The notes beneath the pieces are model-generated. The model was given only the letters and a program-made list of their open reading frames with translations, did no database searches and was not told where the DNA came from. This document shows positions 36,623-45,290 of a DNA stretch of 64,000 nucleotides, piece by piece; position 1 is the first letter of the stretch, and the number at the start of each line of letters is the position of its first letter. The DNA is from Prevotella intermedia ATCC 25611 = DSM 20706 (GTDB taxonomy: Bacteria; Bacteroidota; Bacteroidia; Bacteroidales; Bacteroidaceae): positions 558,001 to 622,000 of the forward strand of contig NZ_CP019300.1 of assembly GCF_001953955.1 (NCBI RefSeq), written 5' to 3'. The position numbers and the translations under genes are program-made.

Positions 36623-37645
36623 CTAACTCCTTTCTATTTTCATTGTTATCTTCTCCACTCCTTTGTGTAGAAGCCATGCGAAGGGTAAAACTATTGCAAG
36701 CGTTGCAAGAAACTTTGCCCAATAGTGCCACCCAAGCTGTTCGATGTAGATAAGTATGAAGTGGTTGTGCAGCAAATATATCTCTAAACTTATGCTGCCC
36801 ACGAATACAAGTGCTTTGTGTAGGCGTTTGCCTGACCACTTGTCTAATGCGATGCAAAGCAGCAATATGCCTGTTATGGTGAGCGGAATATACAACATAC
36901 GTTCCAAGAATAGCGGAAAGCGTCCGTGTCGTGCCTGTTCCAAATAGATACAAGCTGCAAGCATACCTGCAAACGTCAATAGTATGAGCCAAATGGAACT
37001 GCCTTCCAGTGTTCTTTTTTCTTTTACTGCCGCTCCAAAGTTCAGCCCGATGAAGTAAATAGGTACACGACTCCAGAATATTTCGATGTGTCCAACAGCC
37101 TCGTGGATAGGCGAAACGTACTGTACAACTACGCACCAAGCTATCATAAGTGCAGGAATCCATCGGTAGGTTGGGTGCTTTATGATGAGCGACAGGTAAG
37201 CAGGTGTAACCAAATACAGCATCATGGCTGCAGGAATGTACCAAAAGGTAAGTTCGTCGTGTAGCCAAAAATCCCAATTTATCGCAATATCTCCGATTAA
37301 ATCGATGATATTTGTACTGTGTCCGCTGTGCTGTACCCAAGCGAGAGAGAGGAAATCGGGTATGTAATACAGCGATGCCACGATAAGCCACGCAGGATAA
37401 ATGCGCAGGAGTCGTTTCCTAAGGAATTGCATAGCATCGGCATTTTTCGTCCACGAATACCAAAGTCCGACACCGCTAAGGAAGAAAAACATATCGACAC
37501 CGATGTTTCCCATACGCCGAAGACCAAAGAACATATCTGTGCGTGGCACTCCAACGTGGAAAAGCATAACGAACAATATCGCCAAGCCCATCAGTTCGCC
37601 ACGAAACCGACTAATGTTTGCAAGTTCTATTTCTTTTCTTTTCAT
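36623..37645 (-). CDS. Acyltransferase 3 family membrane protein
   Basis: From ATG 37645 (MKRKEIELANISRF) the protein is 340 aa, with about ten transmembrane segments. The Acyl_transf_3 signature is visible: F-R-G-E-L-M-G-L-A-I-L-F-V-M-L-F-H-V-G near residues 15-33, with the conserved histidine, and G-V-D-M-F-F-F-L-S-G-V-G near 50-61. Such enzymes O-acetylate or O-succinylate surface sugars. An in-frame upstream ATG exists but lies within the previous gene. It follows the next acyltransferase with a 1-nt gap and precedes the UbiA-like gene by 4 nt. Confidence 0.85.
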   Translation of the reverse strand: MKRKEIELANISRFRGELMGLAILFVMLFHVGVPRTDMFFGLRRMGNIGVDMFFFLSGVGLWYSWTKNADAMQFLRKRLLRIYPAWLIVASLYYIPDFLSLAWVQHSGHSTNIIDLIGDIAINWDFWLHDELTFWYIPAAMMLYLVTPAYLSLIIKHPTYRWIPALMIAWCVVVQYVSPIHEAVGHIEIFWSRVPIYFIGLNFGAAVKEKRTLEGSSIWLILLTFAGMLAACIYLEQARHGRFPLFLERMLYIPLTITGILLLCIALDKWSGKRLHKALVFVGSISLEIYLLHNHFILIYIEQLGWHYWAKFLATLAIVLPFAWLLHKGVEKITMKIERS

Positions 37646-37646
37646 T

Positions 37647-38786
37647 TCACAATTTTGGTGAAGGCACACGCCTCATTATTTCCTTGAACAACCACGCCAC
37701 GCAGACGGAAGCAATGATGTAGAGCAAAAGCCCCGTCCAATAGTCGCCACCGCGCGATATAGGGATAATTATTTTTCGTGTAATGGGGTGCGAGATAAAC
37801 AGTGCTGCCGATATAACGCCCAACCAATCGAAAGTTTTTGCTATTCCAAAAGTGTATTTGGGATAGCGTGTGTTCCAATACGAAAGCAGCTTGACAAAGC
37901 TGACACCTGCCGAACACACAAACATAGGCACGAAAAGCCACGTGAAAAAGTGGTTGCTGCCAAACCGAATGAGGAGTAGCGAGACTATAAACGTTGCCCC
38001 ATAAATGCGCAAAGACACGTTCCGCATATACTTTGCATAAAGCAAACCCAAGCCAAAAGGCAACATTCCACCGACAAAATTGTACCGCCAACGGTTTAAT
38101 GGCTCGCCATTAGGTTCGCACAGCAGTTCGATAATGGTGCAAACAGCAATGAAAGCCACCACTCGTGTCCAGCCTTTTCTGTATAAAAACAAGCGGTAGA
38201 CGATGTATAGCTGAAGCATTAAGCCAAAAAACCAGTACGGACCAGGCCATATAATATCGTCGGGATTGGGCAGAAGGTTGTTGAACAAACCCATTTGTGC
38301 CACAATGTCCATCACTTCGTAATGGTGTTGCCCCTCGGTCATGGCATCGACTAATACGAAAGCTGCAAAGCCAACTATCATCATACGGAAGAGTTTCAGC
38401 CAATGGTAGCGCAAAAAGCTAAGCGCATTTGGCTCGTTTGTGCTGCCGCTGTCGGGAAGGCTTTGTGTTTTTGCACCTTCATACTTCATTACCAAGCCGT
38501 AAGCTGATAGGAAAAGGAAAATGGGCACGCCGTAATGACCAAAGAATGATAGCAGATGGAAAAACGTGCGTTCGTTGAAACCGTGTGCCATAACGTTGTT
38601 GAACCAGTCCACATTGTGTTGGTTGAATTGGTATTCGTTCTCTTTTACGATAGGGCGAAGCCAATGGCAGTAGTTATGAAGCACTATACCGACAATGGCA
38701 ATGCCTCGCAAGATGTTGCATTCCGTGCGGTTCAGCATCTTATCGACTATGCCTTTGCGGGCAGAACTGTTAGTGTTACTATCCAT
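37647..38786 (-). CDS. Acyltransferase 3 family membrane protein
   Basis: The 379-aa protein has an N-terminal polar leader of about 20 residues, then the Acyl_transf_3 block R-G-I-A-I-V-G-I-V-L-H-N-Y near residues 26-38 and the G-V-P-I-F-L-F-L-S-A-Y-G segment near 90-101. About ten hydrophobic segments follow. It is only distantly similar to the next gene, so it is a second enzyme and not a recent duplicate. It lies between the phosphoethanolamine transferase gene (26-nt gap) and the other acyltransferase. Substrate unknown; likely an envelope glycan. Confidence 0.83.
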   Translation of the reverse strand: MDSNTNSSARKGIVDKMLNRTECNILRGIAIVGIVLHNYCHWLRPIVKENEYQFNQHNVDWFNNVMAHGFNERTFFHLLSFFGHYGVPIFLFLSAYGLVMKYEGAKTQSLPDSGSTNEPNALSFLRYHWLKLFRMMIVGFAAFVLVDAMTEGQHHYEVMDIVAQMGLFNNLLPNPDDIIWPGPYWFFGLMLQLYIVYRLFLYRKGWTRVVAFIAVCTIIELLCEPNGEPLNRWRYNFVGGMLPFGLGLLYAKYMRNVSLRIYGATFIVSLLLIRFGSNHFFTWLFVPMFVCSAGVSFVKLLSYWNTRYPKYTFGIAKTFDWLGVISAALFISHPITRKIIIPISRGGDYWTGLLLYIIASVCVAWLFKEIMRRVPSPKL

Positions 38787-38812
38787 TTTTATTGCTTGTA
38801 ATCTTTAAAAAT

Positions 38813-40660
38813 CTACGGTTTCATCGCTGCTTTTCGTTTATGTTCAGCCACCAAATCATCGTAGTTCGTTTGGTTCTTGAGTATTCGTGGACGCTTCTCG
38901 TTGTATTGCGGACTCAGAATGTCGTACTCGCTGCGATAGTCTTTTGCCTTTATGCCTCCCAAATGGAGCAGCAAGTGGGGCAAGGCGTCGGTAATAAAGC
39001 GTTTATGCCTTACCGCTTTTATTTGTTCAAACACCTTCGGGTGTTTTTCAATATATTTTGGCGAGCAGTATATCCAGAACGGAACTGCAAACTCGTAGCG
39101 TGCCAAATCGTAATCAATCTCGGCAGAATGGTTGCGGCATATAATGCCTCGGTTGCCTTCAAAACACTCTTCGCCGTGGTCGGGCATATAGATAACCACT
39201 GCTTCTTCGTTGGCAAAGCGTTTCACTATTTGGTCTACTATCGAGTCGTTGTACAAGATTGCATTGTCATAGTGTGCCAGCATATAGCGGCGTTGCTTCG
39301 TTAGTTCTGGGCGTTTTTGCTCATAATCTGCGGCTTTGAAATGCTTTCGGCTTTTCGGATAACGTCGGTTGTACGACACGTGGCTGCCGATGAGATGGAA
39401 TATAATCAAGTTATTTTCTTTGTTTTCTGCCTTCAGCTTGTTGTCGTAGTCGGCAAGCAATCCGTCGTCGAATGTGTGCAGGCGTGTGTTGCGTGTGTCG
39501 AACATTGACTCAGACAACTCCTTGTGGTTCAGGAAAAAACCGCCACTGAAGTCGTAGACTGCCTCTTTGGCTTGCGGAAGGAACTGGTTGGTAACGAAAG
39601 ACACGTGGTAGCCTGCCTTGCGGAAGAGCTGTGGGAAGAGCGGATAGTCGCACCACTCGCCTTTCTGCCCTACAACGTGCATCGAAAAAATATTCTTGAA
39701 TACGAAACTCGTAAGGTTCCACGGGGCTACAACATCGCTGAAAGGCACAAGAAGTCCCGATTTCTCCAAAGCAACTTGGCGTGGCGTGGTATTCATAAAG
39801 TAGCCATATTGTTGCGAATGATGCGGACCCATACTTTCGCCGATGATTAACACGATGTTTTTTGCATCGAAGGTGCAACTCTGAACCGTAGCGCGGTCTT
39901 TCGCTTCTACCAATCTGTCGATTTGCTGTGCAGCCAAATGGTTGGCATAAAGACTGAATATAAGTCGATAGACAGGCGTATAGAACGTTGCACAATCGGG
40001 TGTCGTAAGTTCGTGTTCCACATCTCCAATCGTTTTCAACGAGAACATTTGCACCATTTCACGCTTGTTGTGGTACGACGAAATTGCCGAAACAACGAAG
40101 AAAACGAGTGCGATTATCCCGATGAAATGGGCACTTTTCTCTTTTAAGATATTTAGCTGTACTGGATATTTTACGCCTTTGCGCTTGCGGTAGATATTCC
40201 ATACTGCGACCAAACACTGCATTACAATGATGAGCAGCAGCAAACCGACGCTTGATGCGAGTATTTCGGAATTGATATAGCTGCTGAAAAACTCGCTTGC
40301 CTCGCGCTTGTCGGTTTCTGCTGCCAATAGCAACATCGACGGATTGAGGGACGATTGGAATTTAACCCAACAGAAAAGGTCGGCTATGCTTGTGGCGTAG
40401 GCGATGATATAAAACGCTCCAACCACCCAGCAGCGTATGCGTTTGGGTATCAGCGAAAGAAGAATGCAGACGATGTATAGGTCGAAAAACAGTTCCAACC
40501 ATAAGTTTCCATATACCGATGCGTCCTCTCGATTGGTAGGAAGTTCCGCATAAGAAACAACGATACCAACGAGATACATAAAGAAGAAAAAGCAGAAATT
40601 GCTCCTGATAGGGTAGCTTACTTTCTCTAAAACTTTGGAAACAACGCTTAAAACATTCAT
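38813..40660 (-). CDS. EptA-like phosphoethanolamine transferase
   Basis: The 615-aa protein has about five N-terminal membrane segments and a sulfatase-fold catalytic domain from about residue 265. Metal and catalytic blocks are L-I-I-G-E-S near residues 272-277, N-L-T-S-F-V-F with the probable nucleophilic threonine near 315-321, and M-P-D-H-G-E-E near 486-492. These match EptA-type transferases that move phosphoethanolamine from phosphatidylethanolamine onto lipid A or glycan at the periplasmic face, which in other bacteria lowers the surface charge. It is the first gene of a five-gene leftward unit and has its own promoter. Confidence 0.85.
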   Translation of the reverse strand: MNVLSVVSKVLEKVSYPIRSNFCFFFFMYLVGIVVSYAELPTNREDASVYGNLWLELFFDLYIVCILLSLIPKRIRCWVVGAFYIIAYATSIADLFCWVKFQSSLNPSMLLLAAETDKREASEFFSSYINSEILASSVGLLLLIIVMQCLVAVWNIYRKRKGVKYPVQLNILKEKSAHFIGIIALVFFVVSAISSYHNKREMVQMFSLKTIGDVEHELTTPDCATFYTPVYRLIFSLYANHLAAQQIDRLVEAKDRATVQSCTFDAKNIVLIIGESMGPHHSQQYGYFMNTTPRQVALEKSGLLVPFSDVVAPWNLTSFVFKNIFSMHVVGQKGEWCDYPLFPQLFRKAGYHVSFVTNQFLPQAKEAVYDFSGGFFLNHKELSESMFDTRNTRLHTFDDGLLADYDNKLKAENKENNLIIFHLIGSHVSYNRRYPKSRKHFKAADYEQKRPELTKQRRYMLAHYDNAILYNDSIVDQIVKRFANEEAVVIYMPDHGEECFEGNRGIICRNHSAEIDYDLARYEFAVPFWIYCSPKYIEKHPKVFEQIKAVRHKRFITDALPHLLLHLGGIKAKDYRSEYDILSPQYNEKRPRILKNQTNYDDLVAEHKRKAAMKP

Positions 40661-40677
40661 TTTCTATACTTTGGGGA

Positions 40678-40708
40678 CAAAGGTACGGCAAAAAATAGGA
40701 TTAATCAA
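40678..40708 (-). promoter_or_regulatory. Promoter of the eptA-like unit
   Basis: On the minus strand TTG (complement of 40706-40708), 20 nt, then TACCTTTG (complement of 40678-40685). Confidence 0.72.
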
Positions 40709-40813
40709 GTTTTACTACCTAATTATCTTCTTTCGCTATATAAGCAGCTTTGAATGTAGCGTGTTTTATTTTCAGTGGTTGCATACCTTCATTTGTTAAA
40801 GTCTGAATATTCG

Positions 40814-41002
40814 TTAAAACGACTCCGGAACTGTTAAATTTCAAAGCCTCAACTTCCGAATTACGGGCACTTTTCTGCACTTCAAATTATTTATTTGCAA
40901 ATAACGCCATTATTTGCGTGCTACCATAAGTGCTTCGTTCATAGCTTCTTGCAAGCTTATAGGGTAGTGTTGTGCAACGAAACCATACCTTTTATGTTGT
41001 AA
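40814..41002 (+). repeat. Dispersed element B, copy 2 (no 22-bp-unit core)
   Basis: This copy is nearly identical to the one at 54.4 kb over about 180 bp, from TTAAAACGACTCCG to CCATACCTTTTATGTTGTAA. It includes GAATTACGGGCACTTTTCTG and the palindrome TTATTTGCAAATAA. The four-unit core that follows the other two B copies is missing here. Nothing else is seen in 40709-41071. Confidence 0.88.
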
Positions 41003-41071
41003 CATCTATAATCTTATACTTGATATAATAAATCAACTAATAGCACGTTATTATAACAGAGTTTATAAAGA

Positions 41072-41108
41072 AAAGCTACCGTTATGGTATCAAAATAACA
41101 GTAGCTTT
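41072..41108 (-). terminator. Probable terminator of the 43-aa ORF unit
   Basis: AAAGCTAC-N-GTTAT pairs with ATAAC-N-GTAGCTTT; on the minus strand TTTTCTTTAT follows. Two further hairpins lie in between (41121-41147 and 41162-41188, the latter with a T-run facing the plus strand), so 41072-41192 is strongly structured. Confidence 0.6.
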
Positions 41109-41189
41109 GATAAGACTCTTACCCCTATTGCGGTAGGGTAAAGGTGTTTTATATTTCATTTCATGGATGTCTTTGTTAGACATCCATTT

Positions 41190-41321
41190 TTAATCCCCTT
41201 TCTTATGAATATGAGGTTTCAAAGAAGGTGTATTTCCAGGTGTCTGCTTATTGTCTCTTTGACGTCTGTCAGGCTTTCCTGTTGTAACAGCAATTCTTTT
41301 TGGTCCTGGTTTAATTCCCAT
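41190..41321 (-). CDS. 43-aa basic small protein of unknown function
   Basis: The frame from ATG 41321 to TAA 41190 encodes 43 residues starting MGIKPGPKRIAVTTGKPDRR. It is rich in lysine, arginine, proline and glycine, has no hydrophobic core and ends K-P-H-I-H-K-K-G-D. The composition suggests a nucleic-acid-binding or disordered peptide. A stem-loop terminator lies about 80 nt beyond its stop. No family is recognised. The 240 bp upstream (41322-41563) contain a small hairpin near 41367-41385 but no convincing promoter. Confidence 0.5.
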   Translation of the reverse strand: MGIKPGPKRIAVTTGKPDRRQRDNKQTPGNTPSLKPHIHKKGD

Positions 41322-41563
41322 AGATTAAATTTCTAAAATTTGACATGTGAACTCCCCCTTTTATAATGGAGTTGAAGCTCCACTATCTTATATCGAAAGA
41401 TTAGTAGAAACGTTGCATACTATTAGGTTTTCGGCAAGCAAGTGCCTATGATACCTTGCTAAATAATTGCAATAACTATACCAAATAAAGATTCTGATAA
41501 TCATATCATATTTCCGTGCCAACCTGTCAGTTGTTTTTTAAACTATCCAACTATAATCTAAAT

Positions 41564-42114
41564 ATGGATTTAATCAAAAGCATACATATTTCTTCTGTAG
41601 AAGAAGCTGAGGAATTTCTAAAATCAGAGATAAGCGTCAATTCTCTATTTGGAGAGTTAAAGCATGCCCCTGTATTAAAGAGCCATGGTCTGACCAAACA
41701 AAATGTTCAAACCAAGATAAATAAGATTTTCAGAGAAGTAAATTCTAACCATCTGATAATAGATTTAAAGGCTGATAATACGGAAATGTTACTAAGGCAT
41801 TTAAGGCGTTATTTCCGAAACGTAAGGTAACTTTAGAGTTAATAGAAGATAAGGCTACTCGCAATCAGCAAACCACTACCTATGATATAATAGTACAGAA
41901 AGTTGGCACGTTTCATATATCGGTTAAAGTAAAAAACTCTGTATTTGAAATATGCCGTGTAACTTATGACTTATTGCATGGGACGAGTGGTATCTTGATA
42001 GACAACACGGAAAGTAAGGATTTGAAAATAACTTCAAAGAATAATTCTGCGTTGTTTGTGAATAACCTTATCTATACCCCCAAAAAAGGTTTGAAGATAG
42101 AAAAACTACCTTAA
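41564..42114 (+). pseudogene. Frameshifted gene of unknown function
   Basis: The frame opens at ATG 41564 (MDLIKSIHISSVEEAEEF) and stops at 41830. A second open stretch of about 110 codons in another frame continues from about 41790 (T-K-A-F-K-A-L-F-P-K-R-K) to TAA at 42114 and has no start codon of its own. Joining them with one inserted base near 41785-41795 gives a single protein of about 180 aa. It is either a decayed gene or a sequencing error. No family is recognised. It overlaps the end of the convergent gene at 42111. Confidence 0.6.
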
Positions 42115-42569
42115 TCTTCTTTGTCTAACTGCTTTTGGTAATCGTATGCTATCTTTTCTATCCAATTCCATTCAGGACTGGTAAACTCCCAAAGGTTGTA
42201 GATTTGATTAAGCGCACTTCGGATTCCACAATTTCTGACAAGATTGGTAATAAAGCGTTTACCAGCTTCTATATTTCCCTCATCTAAACGGCGAATTTCT
42301 TTTTTCGTTTCCAATAGTTCTCCACTTAAAGATGTAGAGTGCTTAGGAGCATAGCCTGAGATGAAAGTGATCCAGCCACCATAAGTGCCAAAAGTAATGC
42401 GATAGGTTTCCAATCCTAAGCCAATCCCCATAACGGCATTTTTAGCATGAGATGCTGCACTTTTAACCTGCGTTTTGGGATTAGACTTTCTGTAAGTCTT
42501 ACGTTTCTGACCGAATGACGGAATTACCAAACAAGTCGTCATGACGAATAATAAAAGACGTTTCTTCAT
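42111..42569 (-). CDS. Exported protein of unknown function
   Basis: The 152-aa protein has a signal peptide (hydrophobic residues 5-18, cleavage likely after S-F-G near residue 20). A basic K/R/S-rich stretch follows, then a glycine-rich segment with aromatic residues (G-I-G-L-G-L-E-T-Y-R-I-T-F-G-T-Y-G-G-W). The C-terminal 80 residues look helical and contain one cysteine pair candidate. I recognise no family. It has a long, structured 5' leader (to about 42775) with a TATATTTG -7 element at the complement of 42782-42789, and it lies in a low-GC accessory region beside an IS remnant. Confidence 0.6.
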   Translation of the reverse strand: MKKRLLLFVMTTCLVIPSFGQKRKTYRKSNPKTQVKSAASHAKNAVMGIGLGLETYRITFGTYGGWITFISGYAPKHSTSLSGELLETKKEIRRLDEGNIEAGKRFITNLVRNCGIRSALNQIYNLWEFTSPEWNWIEKIAYDYQKQLDKED

Positions 42570-42635
42570 AAATAGCGAATTTTTACGAGTTGAACAATGT
42601 TATAGAATAAAAGAAACATGGACTGCACCCATGCA

Positions 42636-42749
42636 ACTCGTATGGTATCGCCAAACACCAGTATGTACACACAGATAACAGCCCATGTAAAGGGTTGTCT
42701 GTGCTTGTACGTACATACTTACAGGTTCAAATTGGCGATTTTAACGAGT
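42636..42749 (-). other. Large nested inverted repeat in the leader of the gene at 42111
   Basis: ACTCGT (42636-42641) and TATCGCCAA (42646-42654) pair with TTGGCGATT (42732-42740) and ACGAGT (42744-42749). Inside, AGTATGTAC (42660-42668) pairs with GTACATACT (42711-42719), and CACAGATAAC pairs with GTTGTCTGTG. The whole forms one imperfect stem of about 110 nt. It lies between a -7 element and the start of the exported protein gene. Confidence 0.7.
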
Positions 42750-42827
42750 ATAAAGCACGTCCAAATTTCTAAATTCTGATGCAAATATACAAAATCTTTT
42801 GAACTTAATACTAAGTTCCTTGCAAAA

Positions 42828-42962
42828 CTAAGACCTATGAGGCTTTCTTTTCTTCAAACATTTAGATACAGCTTCACTGAAATCAACATCCGACTTAATA
42901 CTCTTCATATATTCTTCAGACATCGTATCAAGCGGATTCCATTCTTCTTTCTTTTTACTCAT
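42828..42962 (-). CDS. 44-aa ORF coupled to the IS1595-type transposase
   Basis: The ATG at 42962 overlaps the transposase stop as ATGA. The 44-residue product starts MSKKKEEWNPLDTMSEEYMK and ends with a basic stretch K-K-R-K-P-H-R-S. It is charged, probably helical and could bind DNA or the transposase. The overlap suggests translational coupling in the active parent element. I do not recognise a named family. Its place inside the IS is inferred, since I could not find the element's terminal repeats. Confidence 0.5.
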   Translation of the reverse strand: MSKKKEEWNPLDTMSEEYMKSIKSDVDFSEAVSKCLKKRKPHRS

Positions 42963-43891
42963 AACTTCTGAATTAACTGGTTGTATGTAATATGACCGCC
43001 AAGGTGAAGAAAATAATCTCCAAAGCGTTCATATTCTTTAACCCTGCGGGTGTTGTATCTGAAAGAAAACTCGTCAAAGTATCTTTGCACGTGTTTCCTG
43101 CTAAGATAGTTGTAAGTTCCTATGATAGCTCGTTTGCAGTAGTTACTCCAGAAAGCCTCAATGGTGTTTGTATAAACCCCACCATCAGCAACGTAAATAC
43201 CATGTCCGTGGTCAACAACAGCATACCTATATACTTTTTGAATGGTCTTATACCCAACCTACTCGTCCATATAGAGCATTACATTTCTTTCTACGTTTCT
43301 AAGTATCGGAGCTGTAAGCTGTTTGTAAGATATATTCCGAACGACTTTGCAAATGACTCTGCCGCCACGTTCAAGCATACCTAATACAGGAACTTTATCA
43401 ACAAAAGACCTGCCTTGGCATTTCTTAGCTTTCTTGTTCCAATGACGGTTCTTGTTCTTTCCGCCAACAAACGTCTCGTCAAATTCCACTTCACCTGTAA
43501 GTTTATCCGATATCCGTTTTGTAAAAGTCTCACGTATGCGTTGTGTCAGGAACCAGGCTGTCTTCTGTGTTATGTGTATGTCTTTAGCGAGTTGCATGGA
43601 AGAAACACCTTTCTTATTGGAAGTAAGCATATAGATAGCCATAAACCATTTTTTTAATGGTAGTTTCGAACTTTCAAAGATAGTTCCAATCCTTGCGTTG
43701 AAGTTCTTACCAGAGTTCTTACATCTGTATGAGCCGTCATTTCTCTTATATACTTTTGAGGCAGGGGAGAAAGGAGAAATGACATTTCCATTCCAGCGGA
43801 TTTGCTCAAGAAATCTAATGCAGGACTTTTCCGTTGGAAATGCTGCTTGCAAATCGAACAGGGAATTGAATTTCAATGTAAAGTTTCTCAT
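42959..43891 (-). pseudogene. IS1595-family transposase interrupted by one amber codon
   Basis: The frame from ATG 43891 runs to an in-frame TAG at 43259-43261 and then continues without further interruption to TGA 42959-42961, so readthrough would give 310 aa. The N-terminal part has the ISXO2-like layout: Y-R-C-K-N-S-G-K-N-F zinc-ribbon remnant, a helix-turn-helix, then the E-F-D-E-T-F-V-G-G-K-N-K-N-R-H block. After the stop, Y-T-N-T-I-E-A-F-W-S and Y-F-D-E-F-S-F-R-Y-N complete the DDE domain. The stop probably replaces a tryptophan codon (TGG to TAG). One point mutation has thus inactivated a recent insertion. Confidence 0.85.
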
Positions 43892-44131
43892 ATTCCAAAG
43901 CGTTTTGTTCTTTGGAATGAGTAACTTTGATGACTTTTGGGAATATGGTAAATTAGTGTTTAATACGTTAATCTTTTTAGAGCGTTATCTCTATTTGAAC
44001 ATTACAAATTCTTTGCGAAAAGGTATTAACATAAACTTTCTTAAAGATTATTCTACTCAAGGTTTATATAGAAGAATGGCTACAAAAGTAGGTTGAGCTG
44101 TATCATCAACGCTATGCCTGTCGCCTAAAAT

Positions 44132-44293
44132 AAAACGTAGTTTCTATGAACGATAATATTACTTGAAACACCTTACAGTATACAGCTACTACCGACCATC
44201 CATGTTGAGGCGAATAGTCGAAGTAACTGTATTGGAACACTAATCTATATTTCAAGATGTATTAAAGTAATTGTTCATAGAAAACTACGTTTT
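44132..44293. repeat. MITE-like palindromic element next to the CRISPR array
   Basis: AAAACGTAGTTT-CTATGAAC at the left end pairs with GTTCATAG-AAAACTACGTTTT at the right end, allowing one bulge. Inner arms also pair (TACAGTATACAGCTACT near 44174-44190 with AGTAACTGTATTGG near 44223-44236). No coding frame is present. A clear target duplication was not found. The stretch 43892-44131 shows no gene. Confidence 0.65.
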
Positions 44294-45290
44294 CTTTACT
44301 TATAGCAGGTAAGAAGAGTAAGCTGATGAGATTTAACAAATATTACAAAAAAAAACAGCTGTCTGAATTGTACAATTATAAAAGTAGGGGTAGTATTATA
44401 TATAATCACCTAAACAAATTGTTGTGATTAGCTTTAAAATTAGTATCTTTGCATTGGCAAATACAACACCCACAATAAGAAGAACTACTATCTGCCTGTT
44501 GTGATTAGCTTTAAAATTAGTATCTTTGCATTGGTAAATACAACTAGCAATGGTGCTATAATATCCTCCAGGCTGTTGTGATTAGCTTTAAAATTAGTAT
44601 CTTTGCATTGGTAAATACAACTTGTTGTGTAAAGGAATCGGGTTAAAACCCGTTGTGATTAGCTTTAAAATTAGTATCTTTGCATTGGTAAATACAACCC
44701 AATGATGTGAGCGTGTCTACAGCCGTGTGTTGTGATTAGCTTTAAAATTAGTATCTTTGCATTGGTAAATACAACAACGTATTCAGTACCTAAAAAACCT
44801 AATACGTTGTGATTAGCTTTAAAATTAGTATCTTTGCATTGGTAAATACAACGATATCCTAGGTGCTTATAATGATGCCAGAGGTTGTGATTAGCTTTAA
44901 AATTAGTATCTTTGCATTGGTAAATACAACCCCTCTGAAATTTTATTGAAAACTATACACGTTGTGATTAGCTTTAAAATTAGTATCTTTGCATTGGTAA
45001 ATACAACAACTTCCATTTTCATAATGTGTTACTCCTTGTTGTGATTAGCTTTAAAATTAGTATCTTTGCATTGGTAAATACAACGGGGGCTATACACGCC
45101 CCCACGTTGTTTTAGTTGTGATTAGCTTTAAAATTAGTATCTTTGCATTGGTAAATACAACACAAAGACGCTGAAAATAACCGTCTTGCCTGTTGTGATT
45201 AGCTTTAAAATTAGTATCTTTGCATTGGTAAATACAACTCGTCCACTTTATGCCCTTGTAGTTCCTGTGTTGTGATTAGCTTTAAAATTA

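Noticed and set aside
44300..44420. A separate leader promoter before the first CRISPR repeat
   Set aside because: The region is AT-rich but I could not find a TTG-N19/20-TAnnTTTG pair; the first repeat's own promoter-like sequence suffices.
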